This document shows, in pieces, positions 12,468 to 24,715 of a DNA stretch of 64,000 nucleotides. Each line of letters opens with the position of its first letter. The stretch's first letter is position 1. The notes beneath the pieces were generated by a model, which saw only the letters and a program-made list of their open reading frames with translations, was not told where the DNA came from and searched no databases. This DNA is from Crotophaga sulcirostris (lineage: Eukaryota; Chordata; Aves; Cuculiformes; Crotophagidae). The stretch is taken from contig VYZB01000076.1 in assembly GCA_013397455.1 (NCBI GenBank), forward strand, positions 1,495,525 to 1,559,524, written 5' to 3'. Position numbers and translations under genes: made by a program.

Positions 12468-12600
12468 TCTCCCGCCCCGCCGCCGCGCGCTCGCGCGCGA
12501 CCTCGCGCGGCTCCCGTAGCGACGACCCCGCGGCGGCGGCCCAGGGGGCGGGGCCTGGGAGTCACTGAAGCGGCCGTGGGGTTGGGCGAAGGGGGGGGTG
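12465..12600 (-). promoter_or_regulatory. ELP2 CpG-island promoter
   Basis: Extremely GC- and CpG-rich DNA immediately upstream of the ELP2 start codon. It contains CCCGCCCCGCC at about 12470 and GGGGGCGGGG (Sp1-type GC box) at 12544-12553. There is no TATA box, as is usual for housekeeping genes. The island runs from the gap edge (12292) to about 12600. In mammals ELP2 shares a short bidirectional promoter with SLC39A6; no SLC39A6 coding sequence is seen on the + side here. Confidence 0.8.
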
Positions 12601-12644
12601 TTTTGTAGGGAGGAGAGGTGTAGTTTTTATTGCACCTTTTCACA

Positions 12645-12735
12645 ACTTCACAGAACCGTTTAGGTCGGAAAAGACCTTTAAAATCACCGAGTCCAACCGT
12701 GATCCCAGTACAGCCAAGTTGACCACTGAACCGTG
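12645..12735 (-). mobile_element. CR1 3'-end fragment
   Basis: Reads on the + strand as the reverse complement of a CR1 tail: cttcacagaaccgttt, then aggtcggaaaagaccttt, then gagtccaac and a degraded continuation. It stops abruptly where the LTR starts at 12736. It is strongly diverged, hence old. Confidence 0.75.
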
Positions 12736-13308
12736 TGATACCGAAAATACTGGCAAATAAACTCTCTAAGACTCATTTTGGAGTTTTAGAAAGCACCATC
12801 CTTTATTCCAGTGCTGGGCACATGAGGGAATGGTTTCCACCAATCATGCATAGCAAGGCAAGAGCGGGGGACAGAATATATTTCCCACTTACACGCATAT
12901 GTATAAATGTTCCCAGAAATCTTATGCATATTCTATTACTTTCCAAGGATTAATTTTAATGTTATTATGACCTTCACAACAGCCAAATCTCTTGCTGATT
13001 GGAGCCTTGGAAACAGCTCTGTCTGACCTTGCATTTGAGATAGGGAAAGACTGGAAACAGAGGTGATTGCAGAAGACACATCTGTTCAGCACAGACCATA
13101 CTTAACACAAGATGTTATAATTTCTCTCTGAACAGTGTCTGGAAAAACACTTTGAAAAAAAAACATACTATAAAGAAAAGAAAACACGTTCTCAGAGGGA
13201 CATTCTGTCTAATTTTCAAAAAATGCAGTTACTTAGATGAAACTTTACTTTACTTTAGCTTAAATCAAAATATTCCACTTTTTGTGATAGTAACTACTGC
13301 TTGTGTCA
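12736..13308 (-). mobile_element. LTR copy B, complete, solo
   Basis: On the - strand it runs from TGACACAAGCAGTAG (13308) to ...TTTTCGGTATCA (12736), about 573 bp. This is the partner of the copy at 11329-11723 but in the opposite orientation. An AATAAA polyadenylation signal lies at 12807-12802, about 66 bp from its 3' end, giving an ordinary U3/R/U5 layout. No internal viral genes are attached, so it looks like a solo LTR. Its 3' end lies about 270 bp upstream of the ELP2 start codon in the same transcriptional sense. Target-site duplications could not be recognised because both flanks are CR1 sequence. The family is not named. Confidence 0.75.
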
Positions 13309-13455
13309 AGATCATCAAGTCCAACTATAAACCCAGCACTGCCAAGTCTACCACTAAAGCATGTCCCTAAATGCCACATCTACACATCTTTCAAATACTT
13401 TCAGGATTGGCAACTCAGCCACTTCCCTGGGCAGCCTGTCCCAGTGCTTGTGTCA
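13309..13455 (-). mobile_element. CR1 fragment
   Basis: The + strand reads gatcatcaagtccaac, later accactaaagcatgtccc, and then cttccctgggcagcctgtcc. These are landmarks of the reverse-complemented CR1 3' region. Its own 3' terminus is missing, cut at the LTR edge at 13308. Confidence 0.8.
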
Positions 13456-13585
13456 AACACTCAAAGGTTTAAACAGTTTAAAACTTTCCTGGGTTTGTTT
13501 TGGGTTTTTTTTTTCCTGCTTAGAAGTCAGTTCCATGAGCGCTAGGAAAGTGCTGAGCTGATTATCAGAGATTGTGTTGTTAATC

Positions 13586-13616
13586 GTAGAATCACAAAAC
13601 AGTCTGGATCTTAAAG
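13586..13616 (-). mobile_element. Short CR1 tip, inverted against the next CR1
   Basis: gtagaatcacaaaacagtct followed by ggatcttaaagg resembles the extreme CR1 3' end in reverse complement. It joins directly to the + strand CR1 beginning at 13617. It is very short, so the call is tentative. Confidence 0.45.
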
Positions 13617-13909
13617 GTGGGTCCAGACTCTTCTCAGTGGTGCCAAGCGACAGGACAAGTAGCAATGGGCACAAACTGGAGCACAGGAAGTTCCACCTAA
13701 CCAGAAGGAAAAAATTGCCTACTGTGAGGGTGACAGAGCACTGGAACAGGCTGCCCTTGAAGGTGTGGAATCTCCTCTGAAGATATTCAGAACCCACCTG
13801 GACATGTTTCTGTGCAACCTGCTCTAGGTGAACCTGCTTTGGCAGGGGTGGTGGACTACATGGTCTCCAGAGGTTACTTCCAAACCCAACCATTCTGTGA
13901 TTCTGTGAA
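13617..13909 (+). mobile_element. CR1 3' fragment with tail
   Basis: Carries the end of the CR1 reverse-transcriptase frame: a recognisable [20 protein letters not shown] segment and [10 protein letters not shown]. The 3' non-coding part follows (aacctgctctaggtgaacct, then a ggcaggggtggtggac segment), ending in the ATTCTGTG ATTCTGTG tail at about 13893-13908. It is 5'-truncated, as usual for CR1. A 283-codon open frame on the opposite strand of this block (14304-13453) is a by-product of its GC content. Confidence 0.88.
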
Positions 13910-16900
13910 GAGAAGCAGCAGAAAGCAAGTAGGCATCCAGGGGAAGCACTCTGCATAGCACAGGGAATGCTTTGGAGCCTAAACCTCTCCTGCCTTGCCT
14001 TTATCTCCCCGTGTGCCTGCGTGTTCATGGATACTGGCTGCCGGCAGCGCTGTAACCTGACACAAAAATGTTGCAGCTGGGCACAGCATTTTCCAGTGGG
14101 TATGAGAGGAAGGAAGCTGTGCCTGATCACATAGGAGATACAGCCAAAAATGTTAGCTGCTAAGGGAACAAATGACTGCTTGCACAAAAATGCATGGATC
14201 CAGTCATCAAAGCAAGCTTTAACTGAGGCGCGCTGTCCCGAGCTGCCAAGGATGGCTGCACAGCAGCCAGGTTGCACAGCAGCCACCTTCTCAGCATGCC
14301 TCACCAGGGTTGGAGTCAGGGCTCTGGCAGGAGGAGGTCAGGCGCTGCCAAAAAGCTAAGGCATGTTGTAGGAGTTGTTTGTTGCTGTGGGAACCAAGCA
14401 GGTTCTGACTGTGATTGTGGGCAAAGTGTAGGCTTTTCTGTGAGGATTTGGGTGGTGGATTCCTCTGTGACACGAGAAGTGTACTCATCGGGTAGATAAC
14501 CTGCTACTGCTGCTGTCTGTAAACAACAGAGCCCAGGATGCGACTTGTGCCGGAGAGATTTGGAGATGGGCAAAATGCCAGAGGGTGCCAGGGCACTGCA
14601 GCCCATGCTGCAGGGTTTTGTGGGGCTGGTCCTCACAGCTGATGCTTTCCCTGGGAACTTGAGGGAGCACAATGTGGGGAGCTGCTAGCACAGTGATTGC
14701 CTCCTTCCAGCCACAAAGGTCTGGCACTGTCACCCCCATGCCATCCCGACAGCTCCCAACACCAAGAGGAGTGGGATAAACCACCATGGAATCGGGACTT
14801 AAAAATGCAGTGGGGAATGCTGTATCAGCACCAAGGTGGTGTGGCCAAAAAGCACAGGAAACTGAGTCTATGTCCAGACAGATCAGCCTAGGTAAATCTG
14901 TTTTTCTTACTTTTCTTAAGTATTACTTCTGGCCAAATTCTCGATCACACCAATATGCCTTTTAGGAACACGTGCTTCAGAAGGAAGCAATGGCAGTGGT
15001 TGTTCATCTTACAAGGATTGAAAAAGACATATTTTGGGCTAGTCACCAACTACCAGTCTTCATTTGTAGCTAATGTCCTTACTGAATCCAAATCTGCCCT
15101 TGTTGTTTTCCTTCATCTTCCCAAAAAAGAACTTCTTCACTTTTCAGAAATATATGTAAAAATAATCTTCCTCTTTCTCTCCCCTTTGGTGTAATTTTTG
15201 AGGCACAGGAAGAACTTAATTCACTGCATATAAGAAAAGGTTGCGATGGTGCCTGAGGAGACTTCAGAAGTCACTCTATAGCCTTGCTCACATCTTTTAT
15301 GTGTCCCCATTTGGTTCTGCCAATGGAATTACATCAACAAATTCCCATAAGGGAGGGTACTACTTATACTGAAAAAAGGTTTCTTGATCTTAAAATAAAT
15401 TCACCAGTTAGATATTGGCATAAATTCTGTTATTCCAATAGCAAAATAGTAGCAAAATAGTCATTTTGGTGGTAAACTCGTGTCCTCGAGTCAGGTTTTG
15501 CAGGTAAAAGTGGCTTAGTGACCTTCATGTGCTCCCTAGCCAACTTGGTTACGCCTGCAGGCTTTTAGATAGAAAATACAACTTAGACTTAGAAAATACA
15601 ACAGTAGTCAAAAAATTGTATATACTACAACTTTATTATGCATATATACATTATATTGTATCTAATTGTGTCTAAACACTGACATGAAAATATAATAATG
15701 TTGCAAATATGTTTTCCCTTCCTGCAGAATGTTTCAAATCTATTCTACAGCATGTTTAGCCTCAGCTTTCTTTTCTTGTTTAATGAGGAAAATACAGTGT
15801 TGGATAAATGTTGCATGTATTGTTAATTGAATGCATGTGAGAAGTAATCTGGTCCTTTATAGATTAAATCAAAGTTTTATGCTTTCCTTTATGATGAAGT
15901 CTTTTTAGTGTAAAGGAATATGTATTAGTAGGCACGAGTCATTCTGCATGATGCTATGAAAAGTAACAAGCATATCTTGGGTTTAAAGTTTAATTATATG
16001 CAGTTTTATTTTATAGAAGATGTTTAAAAGTTGTTAGACTAGCAAGGCCAATTACTGGGGGCCTTGTTCTTCTTGCGGTTGTTGAATTTAGCCTATCCTT
16101 ATTTGTCTTCATTGTGTACATGTTTTGTGAAGTAATCATTAATGAAGTTACCTCATACTCAAATTACTGCCTGCTATTTTTACTGTAGGTTGCCTCCAAT
16201 AGCAACCTGGATGAATAGTGCCTGGTGAATGAGGCAGCTATTCAGTGTTTCAGTTTCTCCTCATTAGTTATATTGTGGGCCCAATTTGCTCTACATTATT
16301 CTTAGCACAGAATTATCCCTTTCTAATAGCTTTTTTATTTGTGTGTGTGACATCTGCTGCCACAGTGTCTCAGAAATATATGTGAATTGTGTTTTTCTGT
16401 ATAATGTCACTGTTAGGCAGAGGAATATTTTATATTCCTTTTCTGGGTGACAGTTTCTTCCTAGACCAGAATTCTAAACAAAAGCACCATAGCTCTTTGG
16501 TAATGAAGAGCCCAATGTGGAAAACATGGACTGGAGTTCAGGAGAGTGGCTAACCACCCACAGTACCTTTTGCCTCCAGCTGGGACTATGAGCATTTAAA
16601 ACTTTTGGAAATTGAATTCCAGCATGGGGACACTCCTGACAGCTTCTGCAGGGCCAGGGTTTCACCTGAAGGATCAGAGCTGCAGCACTGAGAAAATAAA
16701 TAATAAACAATAGTGACTAAAATCATAAAGATGAGTTTAAATTATTTGACAGTTTCACACAGAGCGCTCATACAGCAGCTAGGGACAACTCCACTGCCTT
16801 TGACGTCTTGAGTACAAATCCAACCTCTTGCTTTTTACCAGCTGTAGGACCTACTTCAAAAGGCATTTCATTGTGTGAGAAGTATTAACTCATGGGTTTG

Positions 16901-19900
16901 CTGGGATTTCTTTCTCTTGAGCCTGCACCTACGAGATTCACTACCAGAAGAGATGACAAAGGATGAGTGTCATTCCCAAAGTTACTGACAGGATCCATTA
17001 AAATTCAGTGTCAGGCCAGTTTTTAGCTGCCAGTGGTTGATTCTAGAAATGCTGGTCACGTGTTCAATAAAAGTTAAGATTTCCAGCGTAACTTGAGCAT
17101 AATGTAAGCATATGGGATCCTTTTCAAATACATCAATGAAGATTTTAAAAAAGCAGATATTGTCACTTGAAAAGATTTGATTTAAAATGTCTAGAATAAG
17201 TTTTTAGAGATAATATCTCTTTTAATTCATCTCACTGAAGACTGAAAGTTGAATAATGCTGATGAAAGAAGTTGAACTGCATAAATCTTAACTATAGCTA
17301 TTTCCATTTTTCTTGAAGGCTGTATTTTAAGTGTTCTATGAAGGGCTTATATTCCCACAGCCTAAATGTTTTTCTCATTTTCCAAAGAAAAAATAAACTT
17401 ATTATTTAGAAATATCACCAAAATTAGCTCTCCAAACAATGACTGTAATTGCTGGCTAAAAGAAATTCCACAGAAAGTCTCCCTGATTTCCTTTTTTTTT
17501 TATTAAAGGACAATCTAATTCAAACATGACCTAGAAAATTATTTGAGGAAAAAAAAAAAAAAGAAAAGGATGAAACAGCTTGTCACATAATCAAACTGAT
17601 TATGCATCATGTCTTTGAAGCAGAAGCTCTAAGAGGAGACATGATAATAGGAGTGTGTTCCAGAGGATGTATACACACACACACACAAAGGAAAGAGTAC
17701 TCAGAAATGTAATCTTGAATAGTTAAAATCATATTTTACGCTTAAATTCCATATTGGCAGCAGTTCTTGTGTGACTTGGATAGGATATTGTTCCACATTA
17801 TAGAAGAACAACTTGCAAAAGCAAAAGATAAATTCTGTAGTATTTCCTGGCACATCTCTTCATCCTTATTTAAAAAACCCAACATATTGAATTAATATCA
17901 ATGGGTGATTTTATTTGTTCACACACGTATGTATATGCATGCGACCACATCCACTATACATATATTTATAATGGTTTTGATCTTGAAGTGTTGTTGCACA
18001 AGTTGTATGATATTCAGTAATTTCCAGAAGGATAGGCCTGATCCAAAGCCTCTGGTTCCCAGTAGTTGATGAGTCTTTGAACCAGGGATCTGGTTGCTGG
18101 CACGAGGAGCTGGCAGCCTTTTTTGTCTGTATGGTCATGTCACTCTTCCCTGCTTGTTTGTCTTACACCCAGTAACCTGGTGAACACAGGTATGAAAAGT
18201 GATAACCACCTACGCTGTCAGTCTGGAGCTGCCACGTGTTTCAGTTAGAAGGAAATGCAAACAGCACTGTAGGTCTGTATGAGAAACTCCCTATTCCCAG
18301 TGCTAAGTGTGCAAAGACAAACATCTGCTGAGTCTCAGAGCTGCAGGGGAAAGGGGAATATGCCACAGGATATCCAATGCTCTTACAATAGCCTGCTAGT
18401 GTTGGGTAAAACTTTGTTTCCTAGGAAAGGTAAAAAAAAAACTAATTTCTTTCAAAATACAGTTTACTTTTTTAAATTGTTTTTTTTTCCTTGTGAATAT
18501 TGATGTATATTGATGTACAAAATTTCTGTGGTAGGCAAAAAATTATTTGCAGAATTCAATGAACTGCTTTACCACCAATTACAGATGAAGTTGTAAGAAA
18601 GGACTGAATCTGTCCCACTGTAATGGCCATGAAGTACTCCATGCCAGTCAAGTCAGGGTTAGCATCACAGGTGACTGTTGTTATTTTTCCCTTCTGTCAC
18701 CCAAGGCAACTATCCAAGCTGTGTCCCTGAGCAGCCGCAGGTGAGAAAGAGGAAATAATTTTACTTTGAAACAGGGAATATTTATTTTTTATTTAATGTG
18801 GCACAAGTTAAATAAGCAGCTCAGAAGCAGACTTCATACCACACTAGCATGTAGAAAAAACAGCTAACAAGAAAGGTGTTTAATGCAGAGATATAAGACT
18901 GAATAAAAGTTGCAGGAAATGAAATTTAGAAGAGAAGAATATAGACTGAACATGAAGAAAAAAAAATCCCAACGGTTAAGTCACACAAAGCATGCCAGGT
19001 ATAAGAAAATTGCAGTGTAGTGAAGGGGAATTTTTGATACATCTTCATTTTTAAGGTAATGAGTTCTGCTTTGCATCTAAATCTGGAGTTCAGCTTCCCT
19101 CTTATGCATAATTCTAAAAACCATACTTTTTGGACATTGAGTAAATATCTTGATAGCTAACATAATAAGATATCCATCAATAAATTTCATAGCTATGTTG
19201 TTCATTTCTTTATATAAAATTATTTTATTTATAAGGTGACACAGATACTTTTCACATATGAAAATACACAGCTAAAGCACTCAAAAGAACTTTAAGCAAC
19301 AAACAGCCACACAGCAAACCCCTAAACATAAGAAATAATCATTAAACAGATCCATAGTTCATTTACCATTCTTGTTTCCTACCTCCCAAATGAAGAAAGC
19401 CACAAATTAGCCATGTCATTCTATTACTGCCATACGAGATGAAACCTGCCTGGTTTATCAAAGTAGCTGTTGAAGAGGTGAGGAGGTTAAGACCAAGGTC
19501 CTAATCACCAAAGTGAACCCAATTTCTCTTTAATCACCTAAACACTTCTGAAGATCCATGCTTACGTTGTTTAGCTTAATCCACAAGTGACATAGTTAAT
19601 TTGACTCACTGAATGAAATATAAAAAAATGAAAGCGAGTTTGCATTAGGAAAACACCATGAAATAAAAAAAAATGAAAGCATGTTTTATAGAAACAGTGA
19701 AAACTGTATCATCTTAATCATTTGGACATTCACATACAACATAACTCAAGCTGGCTTTCCAAGGACCTCAGTTTTAACTCTCACTTTTAACATGATAATT
19801 TGAAACAAGTTACTTTGTTTCATTTTTCTTTGCATTTCCAGACACAAATATAACCATTTAAAGAAGAAAATACTGAAGCAGGAATGTCTAGAGAATGAGG

Positions 19901-22900
19901 CAAAAAGCAACATCTGCACTAGTGAGCCCTGCAGGACGTTCTGCAAGCTGCTTTGCAGGAAAGATCCAAGCAGAAGGAGCATATAACAAAAAGCCTGCAG
20001 TTAACACTGAAATTCATTCATGAGAAGCAAAATTCTGTACAATCAGCAGTAATAATACTTAGAGAGTAGATGTTTACTTTTCATGCTGCATTAACTGTCA
20101 ACAAAACTAAATTTACACAAGTCTAGAGTGAATTTTTACTGCATTTTGAGTACAAGAAAAATTTGTCATTTCAGTGAGGAGTACTGACAAGGTAAATTGC
20201 AACGTTCCTCATCATTCCTTCCCCAGTTTTCCTATTTCTTCCATTCAGAAAGTCCATCCTCCATGTAATCAGCAACTACAATACTTTTCCTTCAAACTAT
20301 AAACTGCATCCACCCACTCTATTCTAGTCTTTTCTTTCAGGCTCTTGAAGCTACAGGGTCTCAGAGAAGATCCAGTCCCTCTCTTTCTTGTCATCTCTGA
20401 TGCTGCACAGCCTGCTGAGTTCATGCAGGTCCTTAACTTAGTGACACAGATCCTGAATGCGCACACATCTCCTACAGGCTAGAAGGCAATTTCCTGATGC
20501 CCCAGCCTCCACAAGAGACCCTAGACGTTCCCTGCAGCCCAAGACATGGAGAGCTGCATCCTTCTGGAGTTCTCTTGGGCTAAGACATCTTACCCTGCTT
20601 GAGCATGGGGGATGGAATAGATGACCTACAGGTAACTCTCTCTATTTCTAGTTTGTCCTTACCTTCTACAAACTTTTTTCCTTCTCATCTCCTTTTATCA
20701 TCTCCTGTTCCCTTCTCTGACCTCTGCATTGTGTGCCTTGAAGAAGAAATTCTATTTGAGGAGGTTGCAGTCCTGAACATGCCTGCTCTACTGAGCCTTG
20801 TACAAAGGGCTTGAGCAGCCTGTTTGTTAGCATCAGGAGCTGCTGCACGCAAGCTCGTTGTGCCACTCCAAACGAGATGCACTGATGGGTGCTAGGGTAG
20901 AGGTAGCCTCCCAGCCTGCTGGGAAACTGTCTGTTAGCTGGACAGTCTACTCAGATAATCTGTAATTTATAATACCATTGAGAAAGGTAGATTGTGAGCA
21001 GATCAAGAAGAGATGGAACACAATGCTCCTGCCCAGGAGAGGGTTGCCCGTGGAGGAGCAAGCAAACCCCCTCACCATTACCCTGGGGCAGGTGCAGTGG
21101 GTGCTGGGCTGCTCGCCCAGTAGGGCCCTTGGGCTGCCCTGGTCTGCATCTGCACAGGTTCCCTGGCCATGGGGTCACCTCAGCCACATCACAGTCATGG
21201 AACTGCCTGGAGGCAGCTCCCACGCCATACAAGCAATTTTGTCTGTGTGACCTTGCCTTTATCTAACTGTGCAGCAAGAAGTTCTCATGCAAGCGTCCTT
21301 TAGGAACAGAGTTGTTTTCTTGTGAGGAAATCCTGTAGTAGCTCAAAAGATCAAATTGGGGAGAGCATCTTTCCATGGAGAGGATTAGCTCCATGCAGCA
21401 TCGCTTGGGAAAATCCATCTGGGCTCCACCCAGTGCTGCATGAACATGGGGTGCCCAACATCTGAAAGGATGTAAGATGGACTTACTATCTATATTCCTC
21501 TTCTCATCCTATCTTACAAGACCTGTGATTTTATTAAGCTACTTGTAGTCTAGGCATTGTTGTTGAGATCCATACAAGCCCTGCTCCATCCCTCTCCCAT
21601 CTCATCTCACTCTCTCCCTGGTGCAGAACAACCTCTTCTGCTGTTTATCCACCCCAGATGCCAAGGAGTTGTGCTTCATTTCTAGTCTATTCATGGTACA
21701 GTACATGTGCTGGATAAACACTACAAAGTCATCCAAAAACATATATCAAGCAAGCAAGAAAAAGGGTAGTTGCTGAGATGACTTCTACCCACTCATTTTT
21801 CTGCTTCTTCTTTAACACTTCATGAGAATGAATTATTTTGTTTTCAATGGCCTTTTGCCTATTTTTTTTTATTCTGGCTGTCATTGGTCATTATCTGACT
21901 TTTGTTGGAAACACTCAGGACCCAGGAAAGACAAGATGTTTTAGTTCAGCTGTTTACATGAGGTTTGCGGCAGATGGCAGAAGTTTATTCTTAATGAGAA
22001 GGTTTTCCACCACAGGTCTCCAGTGAGAGAGTGTTCCCTAAGCCTGCAGCAAACCCAAGGTCACTGCAGTAGCACAACCTCAGGTGGATATCAGGAAAAA
22101 GCAGGAGCCCCAGGGTGTTCTGTAACAGTTTGCACACGCCATGAGCTTAATAGATGGTGTTGTTTCCCCTAGCACAGTTCTACCTTCTGAACACCAGGAC
22201 ATAATAATAAGGATTGCAAAAAAAGATAAACTTTTAGCCTCAAGGAAAAGTGAAAAAGAAGCTGGCACATTCATGTTGGAGCCAAAAAAGCCCTCTGTGT
22301 TATTTACTTGGATGTTGTTACAGCCTGCATCCAACTGCATCAAAGATTAGTTCCCTATACGGAGGTTTTTGTAGAAGGAATGACTAACTTAATTATAATA
22401 AACCCAACATTCTTACTTTATAATACAGTACATAATCAACTAAAATATTAGCAGGTAAGCTCTAAAAGCATAGCGTGAGCTTCTGGTCATATTTGAATGA
22501 TACAATCTGTAGTAATTCTGTCATGCTTAGGTATATTTTTCTAGATGCATACCAATGAAATTGTTATCACAACCTTTTCCACATTCTCCCAATAAAAGGC
22601 ATCAATGTGAATAAAACATTATGGTGTGAGGTAGTGATTAGCTTTAGGATATATAAGGGTCATTATGATTTCTGTCTTCTGTGTTTGTCACTGTTCGTGT
22701 CAAACTTTATACCTAAAAAATATTTTCTGATTCCCTTTCAAACATGCAACATCTGCTAAGAATTAAACACAGATTTTCCTGTACTGTATGAAAGATGTTG
22801 ATGTTCTAGAAAATGCTAAGAAAATGTTTTAAACATGATCCTTTTTTCCCCCTGAGATATGTGAAGAGAATATGGTTTCCTTCTCACAATTTCCATTACA

Positions 22901-24413
22901 TACAGGAAAATTTTCCTTTATTTAACCAATTCACGATTCAGAGAATTTCTAAAATAAGCCTAATCTCTCTCTAGACATGCAAAGCATTGCAGGAGTTGTC
23001 CTGGGCTGATGTAAGCTGTTATACCTCTAATGGAGTGAATCTTTGATTGTTTACATTCTCTCTTTGCTTTCTCTAGGCTGTGAGAAAGGAAGTGCTCAAT
23101 ATTAATGGTAAACTATGACATCAATCAATTTTGCTGTATTGTAACCATATTATATTATTAAAATTCTCTTCTGAATGTTGGAAATTTGATCTGTCTTTTC
23201 AGTGCTGCAGTTTAAAAACAAATGAAATGGATTTTAAGTGGGCAGTCATGAAATTGACAAAAAGAACCAGCGGCCTCCCAGGCAGTATTTTTCTCTTTCT
23301 GTTGTTTTTTTAGTTTTCTTTTTATGGCATACAAACAGGATCTACCTTCCCTATTTTCTCACAGATAATTACATCCAAATCTTTCCAGATATTAAAAATA
23401 GCTCATCTTCATGCATCTTTGCAAAACACCTGGGGTTTTCTATTTCCTACATCACTATTATTCCACATATTGTTATTTCCATTTGTCCAGGACTATTCCT
23501 CTTTTCAAAACAGATGATTAGATGCGGTTTGGCAAGATGCTGGAAGCAGCTTTAATAAATACAGAATGATTAATGGGCATTTTACCACTATTTCACATCA
23601 CTGTTCACTTCCAAATGAGAACATCAAGGAAGCTATTTGTATGAATAGCCTACTGGTTTGTTCAAATAAACAGCCTAGGGTTATCATTTGTCTTTTTGTC
23701 CGTAGGTGACCTACCTTGCAAAGGTGCTAACTCCCAGCTGGTGTAGACATGAGTTGTTCTCACTCATCTCATTATCCCACCAAAATCCTCATGTCTTGTT
23801 CTGTCTGCTCTCTGTTACATGTGACAAGTCTTCTCTGATGGCACATTCCCTAATATAGTTCTCTTCCCCCAAATTTTGACCCCGAACCTCTCCTCTCCTT
23901 AAAGCCTTTCAATAAAACTCTGTGTATGCTTATTCCATACAGCATTTTAAAGGGCAAGACACTGAGTAAAACTTGACTGTGTTCCATACATCATATTCTG
24001 TTCTCCCATAGCCTCCATTTTTCCCAAGGTGTATATTTCCCCTGCTTCTATCCAATATAGAAATTTATATTATTAATTTTCTATAAAGAGATTCCCCATT
24101 TTGCCTTCTTCACATACAGTGATTTATTCCAGAAAATGAAAGGAATTTTTTATGTCTAAGCAAATGTTTAATTAAGGCCTCGCCTATGTGAATGCATGAC
24201 AATTGCTTACCATCCTGGAAATCTAGTTGAATTTGGTCATTCTATGGTTCTTCCCTTACAGAGTCAGTGACAAGTTGATCACCTACAGCCTTATTAAACC
24301 AAAGTAAATTTTGTGTTTACCAAGAGAGGAAAAGGTCATATTTTTAAAAGCTGCAGTACTCCATAAAACTGTGTGTGTTGCTTAACACTGTAACATCTCA
24401 TGGTAGCAGCATT
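13910..24413. other. Intergenic, no gene recognised
   Basis: About 10.5 kb. GC-richer patches lie at roughly 13.9-14.8 kb and 20.98-21.23 kb; the rest is AT-rich. There is an (AC)8 microsatellite at 17672-17687 and several A runs. Open frames are short and none resembles a known protein. No CR1 or LTR copy was seen. Confidence 0.65.
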
Positions 24414-24603
24414 CACAGTATCACAGTATCACAGTATCACAAGGTTGGAAAGGACCTTTGAGATCATCAAGTCCAACCTATAAGCCAACACTAACACCAA
24501 CCCATCATCTAAACCATGGCACTGAGTGCCTCATCCAGTCTTCCCTTAAACACCTCCAGGGTCGGCGACTCCACCACCTCCCTGGGCAGCGCATTCCAGT
24601 GGC
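24414..24603 (-). mobile_element. CR1 3' fragment, ATACTGTG-tail type
   Basis: Begins on the + strand with three repeats of the tail unit (cacagtat cacagtat cacagtat), then caaggttggaaaggacct and the usual CR1 reverse complement through ccctgggcagcgcattccag. It is about 95 percent identical by eye to 31336-31515, so the two belong to the same, relatively young subfamily. Confidence 0.9.
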
Positions 24604-24715
24604 TTATTTTGTGGCTTAATTTAATTCCAGTGGCTTAATTTAATTTTAATTCCAGTGGTTTAATTTGTGGCTTAATTTAATTCCAATGGCTTAATTTAAT
24701 CCAGTGGATTAACTT
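24592..24715. repeat. Degenerate tandem repeat of about 19-bp units
   Basis: Five to six imperfect copies of GTGGCTTAATTTAATTCCA follow one another, some with internal duplications of TTTAATT. The first unit overlaps the CR1 text gcattccagtggc, so the array seems to have grown from the 5' break of that CR1 copy. Confidence 0.85.

Noticed and set aside
11628..12568. Very long open frames across the N run
   Set aside because: They exist only because N codons cannot be stops; the real bases at both ends encode unrelated short peptides.
12329..12643. A 104-codon Pro/Arg/Gly-rich frame over the ELP2 promoter
   Set aside because: Out of register with ELP2 exon 1, upstream of the expected start site, and typical of GC-rich DNA.
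11329..13308. The two LTRs as ends of one endogenous provirus
   Set aside because: They are inverted rather than direct, and host exon 1 plus promoter lies between them.
13453..14304. A 283-codon open frame on the - strand
   Set aside because: Half of it is the antisense of the CR1 at 13617-13909 and the rest is GC-richer filler; the translation resembles no protein.
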